A stretch of 64,000 nucleotides of DNA from Luidia sarsii (lineage: Eukaryota > Echinodermata > Asteroidea > Paxillosida > Luidiidae), in NCBI GenBank assembly GCA_949987565.1, contig OX465103.1, positions 20,531,280 to 20,595,279 of the forward strand, written 5' to 3'. The notes beneath the pieces were generated by a model, which was given only the letters and a program-made list of their open reading frames with translations, was not told where the DNA came from and did no database searches. Below are positions 34,293 to 45,287 of this stretch, piece by piece. The stretch's first letter is position 1. Each line of letters starts with the position of its first letter. The translations under genes were made by a program, and so were the position numbers.

Positions 34293-34956
34293 CGATCCGT
34301 GGAGTCAAAGTAAGGACAGAGCCTCACTTAGAGGAGTGTTTTCAGACATTTACATGAGGTGAAGTGAGTTTTTATTAATTAAAACACCGTTCTTAAGAAA
34401 ATATTGGCATTTATAATGTAAACAGTGCATAATACAATACAACTATATAGTAAAACGAAACATGTTTGTTGTTTTTGGGGGTTGGGGTTTTTTGAGGGGT
34501 GTTTTTAAGTTGCTGGGGGAGACTAATGTCATAACGAGGATTATGTCAGGAGCAGTGACAGCGTGGATCCCATAATGAGCAGCTGCCAGCCCCTCCCTCC
34601 CCCCGAAAAAAAACCAAAACCGAGAATTAAAAAGCTGCCAGTGTTTGGCATGGATACGTGTACGTACGACGGTGATGGATACGGACTGACGAATGTTTGC
34701 TCGTGAAGCAGCAATACCGGCCCAACACCGCGTATTTATAAAAAGGTTCACATCACACGGAGAGGAAGTACTACGTACCCTGGAATATTGTGAGTCTCCT
34801 ATGCCACAACTTCTGTGAATATGGATCATTTCTCTCGTGTCACAAAACTGCAAGCATTTCCGGGAAGAAATGCAGTCAGGGGAATTGTGAATATCAGAGC
34901 TATATCCAGTGGTATGTGAGAGTGCTTTTAATCCTGCTACCTGCAGTTTAAGCAAA

Positions 34957-35198
34957 CCCTAATCCTTGCCCTAACCCCAACCCTAACCCTAAGCCTAACC
35001 CTAAGCCTAACCCTAAGCCTAACCCTAACCCTAACTCTAACCCTAACCCTAACCCTAACCCTAACCCTAACCCTAACCCTAACCCTAACCCTACCCCTAC
35101 CCCTAACCCTGACCCTAACCTAGGCCTAACCCTAACTGACCCTATCCCTTGCCCTGACTCTAACCCTTACCCCAATCCTCACCCTAACCCTAATTAAT
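34957..35198. repeat. Interstitial telomeric repeat (CCCTAA)n
   Basis: A perfect run of CCCTAA hexamers near 35039-35090 is flanked by degenerate hexamers (CCCTAAGCCTAA, CCCTACCCCTAC, CCCTGACCCTAA). It is the metazoan telomere motif inside a chromosome arm. Confidence 0.9.
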
Positions 35199-35403
35199 CC
35201 GGACCCAACCCCTATAATCATATACCCATCCCTAAACCTAGATTGTCTTACTTTTTTTTTTGCCATGTCTTTCAAGTGTTACTCGTGATGATATATCTGC
35301 AAATTTGTTGCCCCGGCCTTTTGTTGACAAGGTCTGGGTAGAACCATTTAATTAAAGACCAACCTGCACAGACATTTATCGTGAACAGTGATATCACTGA
35401 TAT

Positions 35404-35712
35404 GCCTAATTAGTCTCATATCTTGCTCTCACAATGTACTTGTCACATGACAGTGTGTCTGAGACAGCCAAGTCTACACTCCTCAGCCGGTTCTTGGACT
35501 CGGAGTGTACTACCACGTCGAGAGTGTGTCTGCTGATGTTCAAGTGCAGCTTTTTAGAACACAGTTCCACTGAGCTCTGTGTCAACAAGTCAATAACTTG
35601 CTCTGTGTTGATCTGGTCCACTAACTGGCTGTGTCTGCATGTCCAGATGTTTCGGCTACAGAATTCACAGTCGTACGGTTGATCTCGTAAACCAGAGTCA
35701 TCTCTTCATCTT
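35404..35712 (-). CDS. Possible coding exon or gene remnant, unrecognised
   Basis: The minus strand is open for about 100 codons and reads like protein: DQPYDCEFCSRNIWTCRHSQ, then VIDLLTQSSVELCSKKLHLN and HSESKNRLRSVDLAVSDTL. A possible donor (ATT|GTGAGA) follows DKYI at about 35435, and a possible acceptor (GGACATGCAG) precedes it near 35646. I found no adjoining exons and do not recognise a family. The plus-strand reading of the same stretch looks less protein-like. It could be an isolated exon or old transposon sequence. Confidence 0.3.
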
Positions 35713-36877
35713 TCGAGCGAAGCGAAGCAGCATCACATTCCTGCAGTCCTCCTATGCAGTTTGTACTGCATCATAACATAATTCACCTCATTCATTTGTA
35801 AGATTCATTGGATGTAAGTGCCAGTGTATCAGCCTAGCTGGCATGACTCGGTGTTGGTTTGAACAGGGCGTGCCTCCTTCATCAGGTGCCAGATGGTTGT
35901 GTCGTTTTGAATTAAGACTTCCGCATCTTGTAAATGCTCGTCAACCTCTGTCCATAATTAGGCAATTGATGCAATGAGTGGTATATTCAGGTTCATGAAG
36001 TAATTCTGATCATGTAGCAAGAACACTGTCCCCTTTTATAGTATTTTTGTCATTATGTGCAAATTTAATTATAATAATAACAAGTTGGAAATGCTTGTTT
36101 TCAAGTAACGGGCCCACTCGCACAGCCAGGAAGCATCCCTGCCCTAATTTGGGCAAATAGAAGGTATATTTTAAGGGCTGTGGGATGTAATTTCAAAAAT
36201 ACCCAACATCAACCCCCTCCCCAACATCTCTCTGGCAACCCAAGGGGACTCAGCAATACCATCCACCTGTTGGAAGAGCCCAGAGGTCATGCCACATCAA
36301 CCAGAAGTCAACTTACAGTGATGGCAGCCAACAAGCTCCGCCCACCCCGACCCCCCTTTTACCACTTTAAGGGGCAGGGTGGTCAGTTTGAGTCAGAAAG
36401 TGTTGTGAAGATGACCCATGTATTTCCCTTACCCAAGACAATTGAAAAATAAGACTCAATAATAATGTGTGGTAATTGATAATATGAGGAAAGTAAAACC
36501 TCCCCCCTCTCCGCCCCCTGTATTTTGACACCTCTTTGACACCTCTTTGACACTCTGTGCCCCCTCCTGTTGATTAATTACACAGTTTGTAATGTCGCGA
36601 TTACTGTAAAATCAAAATTATGACACATGAACAACTAATTAAGGGGGAATTTGAATGAAACTTATGACTTGTCCCTATAGTGTACACATTGTTATGCAGT
36701 GGTTTCTCATGCCAGACTGTGCACAAAGGCATGGGCCCCCACCCATCACATTTTCAATCATTGCGGACAAACGCAATACTTTTTTTCAATTTTATTTTCA
36801 CATGTTGCATCAGTACCATCTCTGCCACATTTTAAGCCCAATTTTGTGACCCAACTCTAAAGTTTAGCCCCCTTATA

Positions 36878-37361
36878 GGGTGCAGCACACAAAATCCATC
36901 CAAGATGGCTCCGCCGAGCTGATTATCATAAAGTGTGTACCCACAACTTTTTTTTAATAAGGGGTCTTTGGAGGCTAATTAACTGATACATTGTAGAACA
37001 AGTGAAGCTTAAGACAACCTGGGGGTTCACTCTTCAATTTGGTATGTAATTTGGACCATATCTGGCTTTAAATGTGGCCCTATTTGGCTGTGGAAGTGGA
37101 GGGGTCCATCCCAAAATCCTTGCAGAAATTCGGCTTGGACGGCTACACATTTTGGGGGTGTTTTTTTCTGAGGGTAATTAGCAAAAAATCTAATCGGCTA
37201 AGATCACTAAAATTGAAAAGAATCTGAGAGATGAAGGTCCAAACTACAATTTTAAGTATAGCTACAAGAACTGAGAGACTTTTGGGCATGGGATAATTGA
37301 CTTTGAAAGTGAGTGTTTTTGTACAGTGTTCAATGGGAGCTCTATTTAGTGTTCTGCACCC
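36878..37361 (+). mobile_element. 484-bp non-autonomous DNA element, complete copy
   Basis: The left end GGGTGCAGCACACAAAAT and the right end ATTTAGTGTTCTGCACCC are inverted repeats with two mismatches in 18. The first 372 bp match 33921-34292. There is no coding capacity and no clear target duplication, so the superfamily is unknown. Confidence 0.7.
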
Positions 37362-40272
37362 ATCTGCTACACCATTACAATAATTATAGCCCCCTCTGTT
37401 GGTTGTAGTTGTCTATTTAGTTGCATTCTTCTTCATGACAAAAATGGCAGTTGCGCAATAAAAGTTTTCCGAAAGTTCGCACATCTCATGGTGTTCTACC
37501 GGCTTTTTGGTGATTTTCAGTGGAAAATGTCAATGCTTATCTTTTACACAATACAAAAAAGACTCACATCAAGTAGATATTTCCCCCAACAAAATATTGG
37601 TCTAGCAGCAGCAGCAGGATTTTTTTGAAAACCCGTGTAGCATAATTATGTGCTATGGGTGATACCGACATACACGTATAACGTACCAAATGCATTGTGG
37701 ATTTTCTTGCCAAGATTAAAGTAAACTATACATTATTATCATTGTTATTTTGCATTCAAATACATTTTTTGCAGCTGTTGAAGTGATCCATCCAAGGCCA
37801 AGCTTCTAATAGTTACCATGTACATTGTATGAAAAATTGTAGCACATGTGCTATTTATACATTAGCATGACATTATCACCCAATTTAGCATATATGCTAC
37901 AGTCATTAATTTAAAAAAAGGCATTGATTAATTTTGATATTTCTTTTTAAAATATCAACAGTGGCCATCAATAGATGAAAAATAAATTTAGATTAGAATT
38001 TTCTCAACTTGTAATGTGCCGTGCTGCATAGAGGGATAATGGAGTCAAATACCACCCTATAAAGCGGTTTTGGCTTTTTGGGGCGATTTTCGCTCCTGAA
38101 AGCCTCGTGTCAGCAGAAGTTAGCCTCCTTCTTGTCCTGAAACGAGGACTGCCGTCTTAAAGGAAGCTCTGAGTTCCAGTACCAAACTGCTCTTACATTT
38201 TGTACGGTTTCCAACAGTAATAACATTCTTTCGGAGTTCAATAAATGCCTGTGATACTACACATGCCTCATTCTCGTATATACGATGACGTTTAACTTTA
38301 AATCTAAAAAAACCCACAATTTTGAGAACTGGACAACATGTATTCCGTTGAATAACATCATTATTTTCGCCGTGCATTTGAGTAGAATATTAATTCAGTC
38401 GTGGTGGACAGTGTTCTTATTATAATGTTTGAGTGCGTAGAATTTGTATTTCGGAAATCGGTTAAACTTGTGTGTATGAGTAAATGGGTGAATCAGCAAA
38501 AATTACCATCTTTTGATCGGCAAACCTTTCTAAGATATCTGAATTAGTGAAATGAATGGCTATTCGAACCATTCAAGAGTGCTCCAAAGTTCCGACGCAC
38601 ATATTGGATTCCAAATTTCATTTCCAGATTATGGACGTTTTATGAAAATGTTCGATCTCCACATCTTACTTCATAATGTAGTAATCAAAAAGTCTTAAAG
38701 TCGAACAAATAAAAATTATATGAAAACCTGACTGGCTACTTTTGAAAAAATTGAAAAAATGGCAACAAAACATTTGACGAGACCGGGATTTGAACCAGAG
38801 ACCTCTGGTTTTGCTTATCAGCGCTCTAACCATCTGAGCTAACCAGCCCTTAGCCTTGACCAAGGCGGTCTCACCGGTACAGTACCGGTACGGCTCCGGT
38901 CAGAGATCCGGGCCAAACGCACGCAAACCACGGCACAACGGCACTATACCACGCCGGGTGCAAGCTGTACACGACTCGTAGACCACCAAGCTGCCATACC
39001 ACACTCAATAGCCTGAGTTCGTACATGTGTACGAGCCTGTACGCAGCTGTCCTGGCCACCCTCCCGGACCAAGCTTGCAAGACAAGAGGCGCACACGACA
39101 TCAATACGGACGCAAGTTACGGGCGGGGTATGGTGCACAGCGTGCGTAAGCTAAGAGCGGATCAATGGGGGCTGCATTTCGCAACGATGTTGCGCAAAGC
39201 ACCATACTATACTTTTTCTGAAGGCCGGATTTTGATTTTTAATTTGGCGACCAACTCCTTGGTCAATGCTATCCAGCCCTTAGATGCTGGCCTCCCAGAT
39301 AGTAAACTAGGGTTTGCCGGGGTAGGGGCCCCAGCCAGAAGCATTCAACAATTCAATGCAGTATATCACCAGGGATCACACCCCCGCTTTCATTCAGAAT
39401 GATGCAAACAACCTTTGGTGTAAACTTGGCTGCAGCTGCAGCTCGGGGATCGCACAAAGCTGATGCAGATCCTTAAATTCAAAGGCAAAGACTAGTTGAC
39501 TATTTGGTATAGCCGGCCCTAAGATGGTACCATTATTTTCAACTACAGATACAAGACTTTTTCCAAAGCAACGGTGAAAGTAGCTTACTTGGGACACAAA
39601 TCGTGGTGCATGGATTTTTAATACTTTTACGTTGTAGCTATTCTAGAAGAGGATTCCGCAGAGACAATGTGACACTTTGTTCGATAGAGGGAGAAACAAG
39701 AGTGACTGCAAATAATGGACAGTGCCAGAAATCTCTGCCCGTCGCTGCCAGTTGCATGCATGGTAGGCCATCTGTGGTATTCCATTAGCCACTGGCTTCA
39801 TCCGTGCCCACAGTGTGGTGTGTTATTAATTTGCAATCGCACCCAAGTATCTGCTTACCGTTAGTGCAGACATACAGCGAACGTGAACTCAGTGTTCCAG
39901 CTTGAAAACTACACAGTCTGTCGTTGACACAACCTGCGTCTGAGTCGGTAGGTTGCCGTTACACATCAATGGAGTAGCAATGTGACCGGAACCATTAAAA
40001 GGCCCTTATATGCAGTATTGCAGTTACATCTGAAGAAGAAGTAGTGGGAGCCAACGAACCGATCTCAGTAACTAGTGTCAATTCAGGTCATGCACGCCCA
40101 CCGCCAGTGGCTAGGAGACGGGACCATTGTAAAGGGGTCTGACGTCTGCAGACAAACCATCGGGAACCCTGCAACTTATTCGGTGGACGTGTCGTGATTC
40201 TTTTAGCCATGAGCCGGTGCAGTGGTATGTAATTGAAATAGAACTGACGTTTGGGGAGTCAGTTTATCATGC
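37362..40272. other. Non-coding stretch containing a SINE
   Basis: Apart from the tRNA-derived SINE at 38660-38848, I see no gene. A block at about 39360-39450 (CCAGGGATCACA, TTTCATTCAGA, GTAAAC) recurs at 42680-42740, so it is another dispersed repeat. Confidence 0.4.
38660..38848 (-). mobile_element. tRNA-derived SINE
   Basis: The minus strand starts GGCTGGTTAGCTCAGATGGT and has box A (TAGCTCAGATGG) and box B (GGTTCAAATCC) at tRNA spacing. A seven-base anticodon-like loop AAGCAAA would present GCA. The acceptor arm does not pair and no CCA-type end is seen, so it is a SINE head rather than a working tRNA. The body continues into an AT-rich tail. Confidence 0.7.
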
Positions 40273-41457
40273 TTAACGGCGTCTGACATTTCGAAGCACC
40301 TCCAAGCAGACTTTTCTGAATCGTCTGTTGGCGAGTCCGTAAATGAGTGGATTCACTGCGTTGTTGACGAACAAGAGGCACTTATTCTTCCGGCGACATC
40401 TATGGCATTAGGACTGATGTCGATATGATTGTTAAAAGCCACCTGAAGGTAGACAAAGTACCAGTAGGGCAGCCAGGTGAGCAGGAACACCACGCTGGTG
40501 ATGAAGAGCATTCGCGTGGTCTTGCGTTGGAGGCTGGGCGCTCGTCCACGCTGGGCCTGGCTCTGCTGACCTCCGCCCGCCTGGCGTGACCGCTGCAGCT
40601 CCGTGGTGCTCGGGCCTTCCTTGGACGTCGCTGGAGGGACACTTTCCTGTAAGGCGGCCGGTTGGGACGGGCAGACCGATGACTGGGGGTCATCTTGCTT
40701 CTTGGCGTCATCGGCTTTGCTGGCACTTGCCTCGGTGTGTCGATTGCAGGATGGAGGCTGGTTGGGGACTGAGGCATCGGCGTTAGGCGGGCCTGCTATC
40801 GGGATGCTGCTAATGGGGCCTACACGGACGTGGCGACGGATAGCTCGATACACTAGACTGTAGCATGCGGTGATCAGCACCAGTGCCATTATGAAGAAAA
40901 TAATTTCAAAAGGCAGATTTATCCGAGTTCCTATCATTGTGAAGTCGCCCATTATTTCGGAGATAACTGCGGGTAAACCTACAATCAGCGCGATCAGGAA
41001 CGAGGCAGCCACGGCCATCTTGGCTCGTCTGGGGCTCAGCAGACGTCTGTGCGGTCGGCGGACGCAGTCGTAACGATCGACCGCGATGACCGCAGTGACA
41101 AGGACGGAGGTGGCCGCGACTATAATGGTGAATTTCCAGATTACCATGATGACTCTCGGCACCGGCTGACCGCTGATGAGAAAAAAACTGATGCAGGATT
41201 CGCCTGAGCCTGAGCAGACAGACGGTCAGATCCGCACAGGCCAGGGCAAGGATCAGAACGGTGGTGCTGGTCGCTTGATTGCGGGCCTTGGACCAGTACA
41301 CGCGAAGAATCAGGCAGTTACCAGGCACCCCGAGCACAAAGAGAACAGTGTGGAGCGTCAATGTGATTATATTGCCTGTACCCCCCTCTACGGACCCAGT
41401 GGATGACGGGAGTCGGCCAGAAGGTTCGCTGTGGTTCGACATCGGGACCTCTTCCAC
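40273..41457 (-). pseudogene. Rhodopsin-class GPCR paralogue with two single-base frameshifts
   Basis: The same protein is spread over three frames: TM1-TM2 from the Met at 41457 (GNCLILRVYWSKARN, LACADLTVCLLRLRRIL), TM3-TM6 in a second frame (TAVIAVDRYDCVRRPHR, FLLTWLPYWYFVY), and TM7 to the stop at 40273 in a third (FVNNAVNPLIYGLANRRFRK). The first shift is at an A7 run (41181-41187), one base more than expected. The second is near 40373, one base short in an A run relative to the intact neighbour. The shifts are opposite and both in homopolymers, so either recent pseudogenisation or sequence error would explain them. The third loop is longer than in the 44169 gene. Paralogue of the 44169-45287 gene. 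Confidence 0.75.
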
Positions 41458-43079
41458 GACTGATACCGACGCTGCCTAACTGATATACCCGGTCCGAAGC
41501 ACAAGGGACTGCTGGAAATGGCCCGAGACAGTGTACGTTGTGCAGCGCTCACGTAGGGCACGTGAACCTTGTCCTAGACGTCTGTGTCCGCCAAGCGCAC
41601 TGACTAAGGAGCAGCCACGATCCTTATTATATAAAGAAATCCGTTCAATTGAATGCTGTTTCTGGCGAGACAATATTGTACAAGAGACTCTCGGTGTTTC
41701 TCAGCTTTTCCAGAACCTTCCATAAGAAAACATTCAAACCAATTTCCGCTCCAAGAAGAAGGACGTAAATGGCTCCTATGCATGGTAAAAGGCCCCCCAA
41801 AAAACATGCAGTTTGGACGTCAGTTATTCCACAGACACAATGGTGAATGGTCGTTAAATGAATAAGAATTCAAACACTGCCCCCCCCCCCCGTTTACGAG
41901 AGACTCGGAGATTGTGCGGTCTCCCCCTATCTGGAGAATACCAGTTGTCAAAGAAATGTTGACACGAAGCTCGATGTGTACATCATCAGTGCAAAACTAA
42001 TGAGCTGCGAATCAAAGGAATTTGTCCGTCAACGAATATTGAGAGTCATGTATAGGACCTAATCAAATGCTAACATACAGCTCATATGCTGAAAATCGAA
42101 AAAAAAAAATCCCACGCAGCTAAACAGCCTCATAGCGGACTGTACTCCCACACTTATTGGCCATTGTATGAACCATCTTGCTCAGTGCATACTTGCACTT
42201 CAGTGTATAGTTCAGCGACCTCCCATTTTAATCTTTGCCAGTATGCAAAAACGTAATGTCTAGCGTCCCCACTCGATTCAGCTGATATTCAAATTTCGCG
42301 GGCCTGGTCACTACAGCCATTGTACAGAGACGATCGACGTTTTCTCAAGTCTCCTCCCTTGAAAGGCCTTCATTGAAATGCGCGACCATTACCAATTTCA
42401 AAGCCCCGTCTCCTGACTCATTTTACCAAACGACCCGTCATAGAATGATGCCATACATCTCATGGTTTACTTTGTGACATCAGCCTCTCTTCGAGTACCT
42501 CACCGTTTCTTATGTCGGGGCATCGTGCACTCTGTCAACTGCAGTAGCTAGTTTGTTCCCCTCTGGTCTCTCAGGCGCATTATAACTATTCAGTCACCCG
42601 CTTGACTTTGCTGGTCTCTCCCGATAAATAAATGGAATTTCATTTCAGCTCTTGTCAACCATCAACTACAGTATAATTATGACCAGGGATCACATCCCAC
42701 TTTCATTCAGATGCTATAAACCAATTGTTGTAAACCTGGCATCGCAACATTCCACTTATAGTACTTCCACCGTGCAAACCTTCGAGACAGTCTTATCTGA
42801 CAACATAAGATGTGTACGTTGCGTCATCAAATCTAATGTCTGTGTCATTTGGGGGTTTATAAGCAGCAAGACAAGGAGTAACTTTATAAAAGAATAAAAT
42901 AAAATAATTATTGATTCACCTTCGGATCGAAGAACTGTCTAATACCATCAAATTTCAAATTCAATCATTTTCCAGCATTTAACAAAATGTACTATGGTTG
43001 CACCTTGAATTCACAAATGAAAATTATATTTGAGGGAGGGTAATGACTAACACCATGCATGCTTTCTGATATTCCTTCT
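41458..43079. other. Intergenic stretch between GPCR copies, no gene seen
   Basis: Contains a poly-C run (41880-41891) and a dispersed-repeat block near 42680-42740. The 5' flank of the 40273 GPCR copy would lie in the first few hundred bases. Confidence 0.4.
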
Positions 43080-43385
43080 TTCGTGTTTATCTCCACACTT
43101 CTCTTTTTGATCTTCTCCCCTCTTTTCACTAATCCCTACCCTATACTCCTTGCCTTTCCCTTTGATCTCACCCTACCAGCTTTCCTCTTTGTCCTTTGTT
43201 TCTCTTCCGTGTAATATTCACTCTCTTCCCCCTTCCTTCGTGTACATGTATCTATTTGTCCTTGTCACTCTGCCTTTGAGAAAGGTCCTGCTAGGATCGA
43301 AACGTCAGGCCCACTAAATTTTGAGATTTGCATTTTGGTAATTTTAGTCAGTAAGCAGTTTGCAACATTTTTGTATACCAAAATT
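43080..43385 (+). repeat. Long family A repeat, left member of an inverted pair
   Basis: A pyrimidine-rich body (CTTTCCTCTTTGTCCTTTG and neighbours) leads into CTGCCTTTGAGAAAGGTCCT, then GCTAGGATCGAAACGTCAGG and the tail to about 43378. The reverse complement of 46485-46717 matches it over more than 200 bp with small indels. The pair brackets the intact GPCR. Confidence 0.8.
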
Positions 43386-43884
43386 ATAATTAATTAAAAA
43401 TGGCAAAATATATAATAAAAAAGTAATGTCATTTTGCTCATGGAATTGTGAGCATACCTAAAGGGAGCACGAAGTTATCAAAGCAATTTTTTTTTTTTAC
43501 TGTCAACATCGTGGGATGGGGCCTTTAAGTTAGTGCTAATGTTTCTGTTCCTAAAGTGTCGGAGAAAGTGCAAATGGAGCGTGATTCCAAACCTTTGCTG
43601 GTGTCCAAAATCTCTGACTGCGGCTGCGACTGCAGATGGCACGCATGTAAATCTATACGACAGCCACTAGCCACTATATAGCTGCAGCCGTGTCAATGCA
43701 TGTACAGTATCTATAGACTTATGTGATGTTTGCAGCCACGTCCTAGATGTACGGGCTGACTGTGCGCGCGTTCGTGGGCACGAATTCAACGGTCCTCCGA
43801 CATTGCCCGGTGTTTCTGCACGGTGTTTTGGCGAGGCCGGCTGCGTCTGAGTCCGTGGAAATCGTACACCTCAGTAGCAGGGCC

Positions 43885-44128
43885 CGAGTTTTCAAAGAAC
43901 CTTCGGAATCATCTGTTGGCGATTCCGTAAATGAGCGGATTCACCGTGTTAACGAACAGAGAAGCGCTTGAACTTCTGACGGTATCCACCAGATCGAGAC
44001 TGACAATCCAACCGCCGTAACGAGCCAGCTCCAGTCCGATGTAGAGCCAGAAGGGCAGCCAGGTGGGCAAGAACATAGCGCTGGTGATGAAGAGCAGTCG
44101 CGTGGGTTTGGTGTGAATGAATTTCGAC
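43885..44128 (-). pseudogene. GPCR 3' fragment (TM6-TM7) with a premature stop
   Basis: Reads TKPTRLLFITSAMFLPTWLP, LELARYGGWIVSLDLVDTV and LFVNTVNPLIYGIANR, then TGA at 43909-43911 where the intact copy has CGA. One residue is missing before NPLIY. After the stop the 3' end still aligns with the intact gene's last codons (GGGCCCTGCTA) across a small deletion. It lies about 40 bp past the stop of the intact gene, so it is a tandem-duplication relic. Confidence 0.75.
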
Positions 44129-44168
44129 TTAAAGACCGACTGAGACGGAAAGTAACACGATTAACTGT

Positions 44169-45287
44169 TTAGCAGGGCCTGATTTTTCGAAGCATCTCCA
44201 AGCAGTCTTTTCTGAATCGTCTGTTGGCGATTCCGTAAATGAGTGGATTCACGGCGTTGTTGACGTACAAAGAGGTACCTGACCTGAAGGCAACATCCAT
44301 AAGTACGGGACTTACTTCGTGACCGTGGAGGAGAGCCAGCTCCAGGCCGATAAAGAGCCAGTAGGGCAGCCAGGTGAGCAGGAACACCACGCTGGTGATG
44401 AAAAGCATTCGCGTGGTCTTGCGCTGATGGCTGGGTGCTCGTCCACGCTGGGCCTGGCTCTGCTGACCTTCGCCCGCCTGGCGTGGCCGCTGCTGCTCCG
44501 TGGTGCTCGGGCCTTCCTCGGACGTCGACGGTGGAACACCTTCCTGTAAGGCGGCCGGTTGGGACGGGCGGACGAAGCTCTGGGGGTCGTCTTGCTTCTT
44601 GGAGTTGTCCTGGCGTCGAAGGTCGATCGCGTTGCTGGATCCAACGCCCACACGGACGTGGCGACGGATAACTCGATACACCAGGCTGTAACACACGATG
44701 ATCAGCACCAGTGCCATCAAGAAGCATAGGATTTGAAAGGCAACAACCACCAAACGCGCCAGCATTGTGAAGTTGCTTATAGCCTCGGAGAGGAGCGCAG
44801 GGCTGCCAACAGCCAAAGCGATCAGGAACGAGGCAGCTACGGCCATCTTGGCACGTCTGGGGCCCAGCTGGCGACTGTGCGGTCGGCAGACGCAGTCGTA
44901 ACGATCGACCGCGATGACCGCAGTAACTAGGACGGAGAGGGCCACGGGTATAATGCCGAACGCATAGATCACCCGGAGAATTCTCGGTACTGGCTGACCG
45001 CGGATTATAAACATCTCCGTCAGGATTCGCCTGGGCCTTAGCAGACAGACGGCCAGATCCGCCCAGGCCAGGGCATGGATCAGAATGATGGTGCTGGTCG
45101 CCTGATGATGGCGGACCTTGGGCCAGTACACCCGAATAATCAGGCAGTTACCCGGCACCCCGAGCACAAAGACAGCAATGTGGATCGTCAGTGTGAATAC
45201 ATTGCCTGCACCCACGTCTACGGACCCAGTGGATGACGGGAGTCCGCCTGAAGGTTCGCTGTGGTTCAACATCAGGGCCTCTTCCAA
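44169..45287 (-). CDS. Rhodopsin-class (class A) orphan GPCR, single exon
   Basis: 372 residues. A predicted seven-helix G-protein-coupled receptor at the plasma membrane. The short N-terminus has an N-glycosylation motif (NHS at 8-10). TM1 carries GVPGNCLIIRVY (Asn 47) and TM2 ALAWADLAVCLL (Asp 77). DRY is at 128-130, TM6 is FLLTWLPYW, and TM7 is NNAVNPLIYG, followed by RRFRK. The third intracellular loop is long and rich in Gln, Ser, Pro and Arg. The usual TM3 cysteine, about 25 residues before the DRY Arg, is replaced by Leu 104, so the standard ECL2 disulfide seems absent. No intron is needed. The peptide-receptor-like TM6-TM7 does not identify a ligand. Two degraded paralogues flank it. 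Confidence 0.85.
   Translation of the reverse strand: MEEALMLNHSEPSGGLPSSTGSVDVGAGNVFTLTIHIAVFVLGVPGNCLIIRVYWPKVRHHQATSTIILIHALAWADLAVCLLRPRRILTEMFIIRGQPVPRILRVIYAFGIIPVALSVLVTAVIAVDRYDCVCRPHSRQLGPRRAKMAVAASFLIALAVGSPALLSEAISNFTMLARLVVVAFQILCFLMALVLIIVCYSLVYRVIRRHVRVGVGSSNAIDLRRQDNSKKQDDPQSFVRPSQPAALQEGVPPSTSEEGPSTTEQQRPRQAGEGQQSQAQRGRAPSHQRKTTRMLFITSVVFLLTWLPYWLFIGLELALLHGHEVSPVLMDVAFRSGTSLYVNNAVNPLIYGIANRRFRKDCLEMLRKIRPC

Noticed and set aside
38775..38848. Functional tRNA gene with GCA anticodon
   Set aside because: A- and B-boxes are good, but the acceptor stem does not pair and the sequence runs into a SINE-like body.
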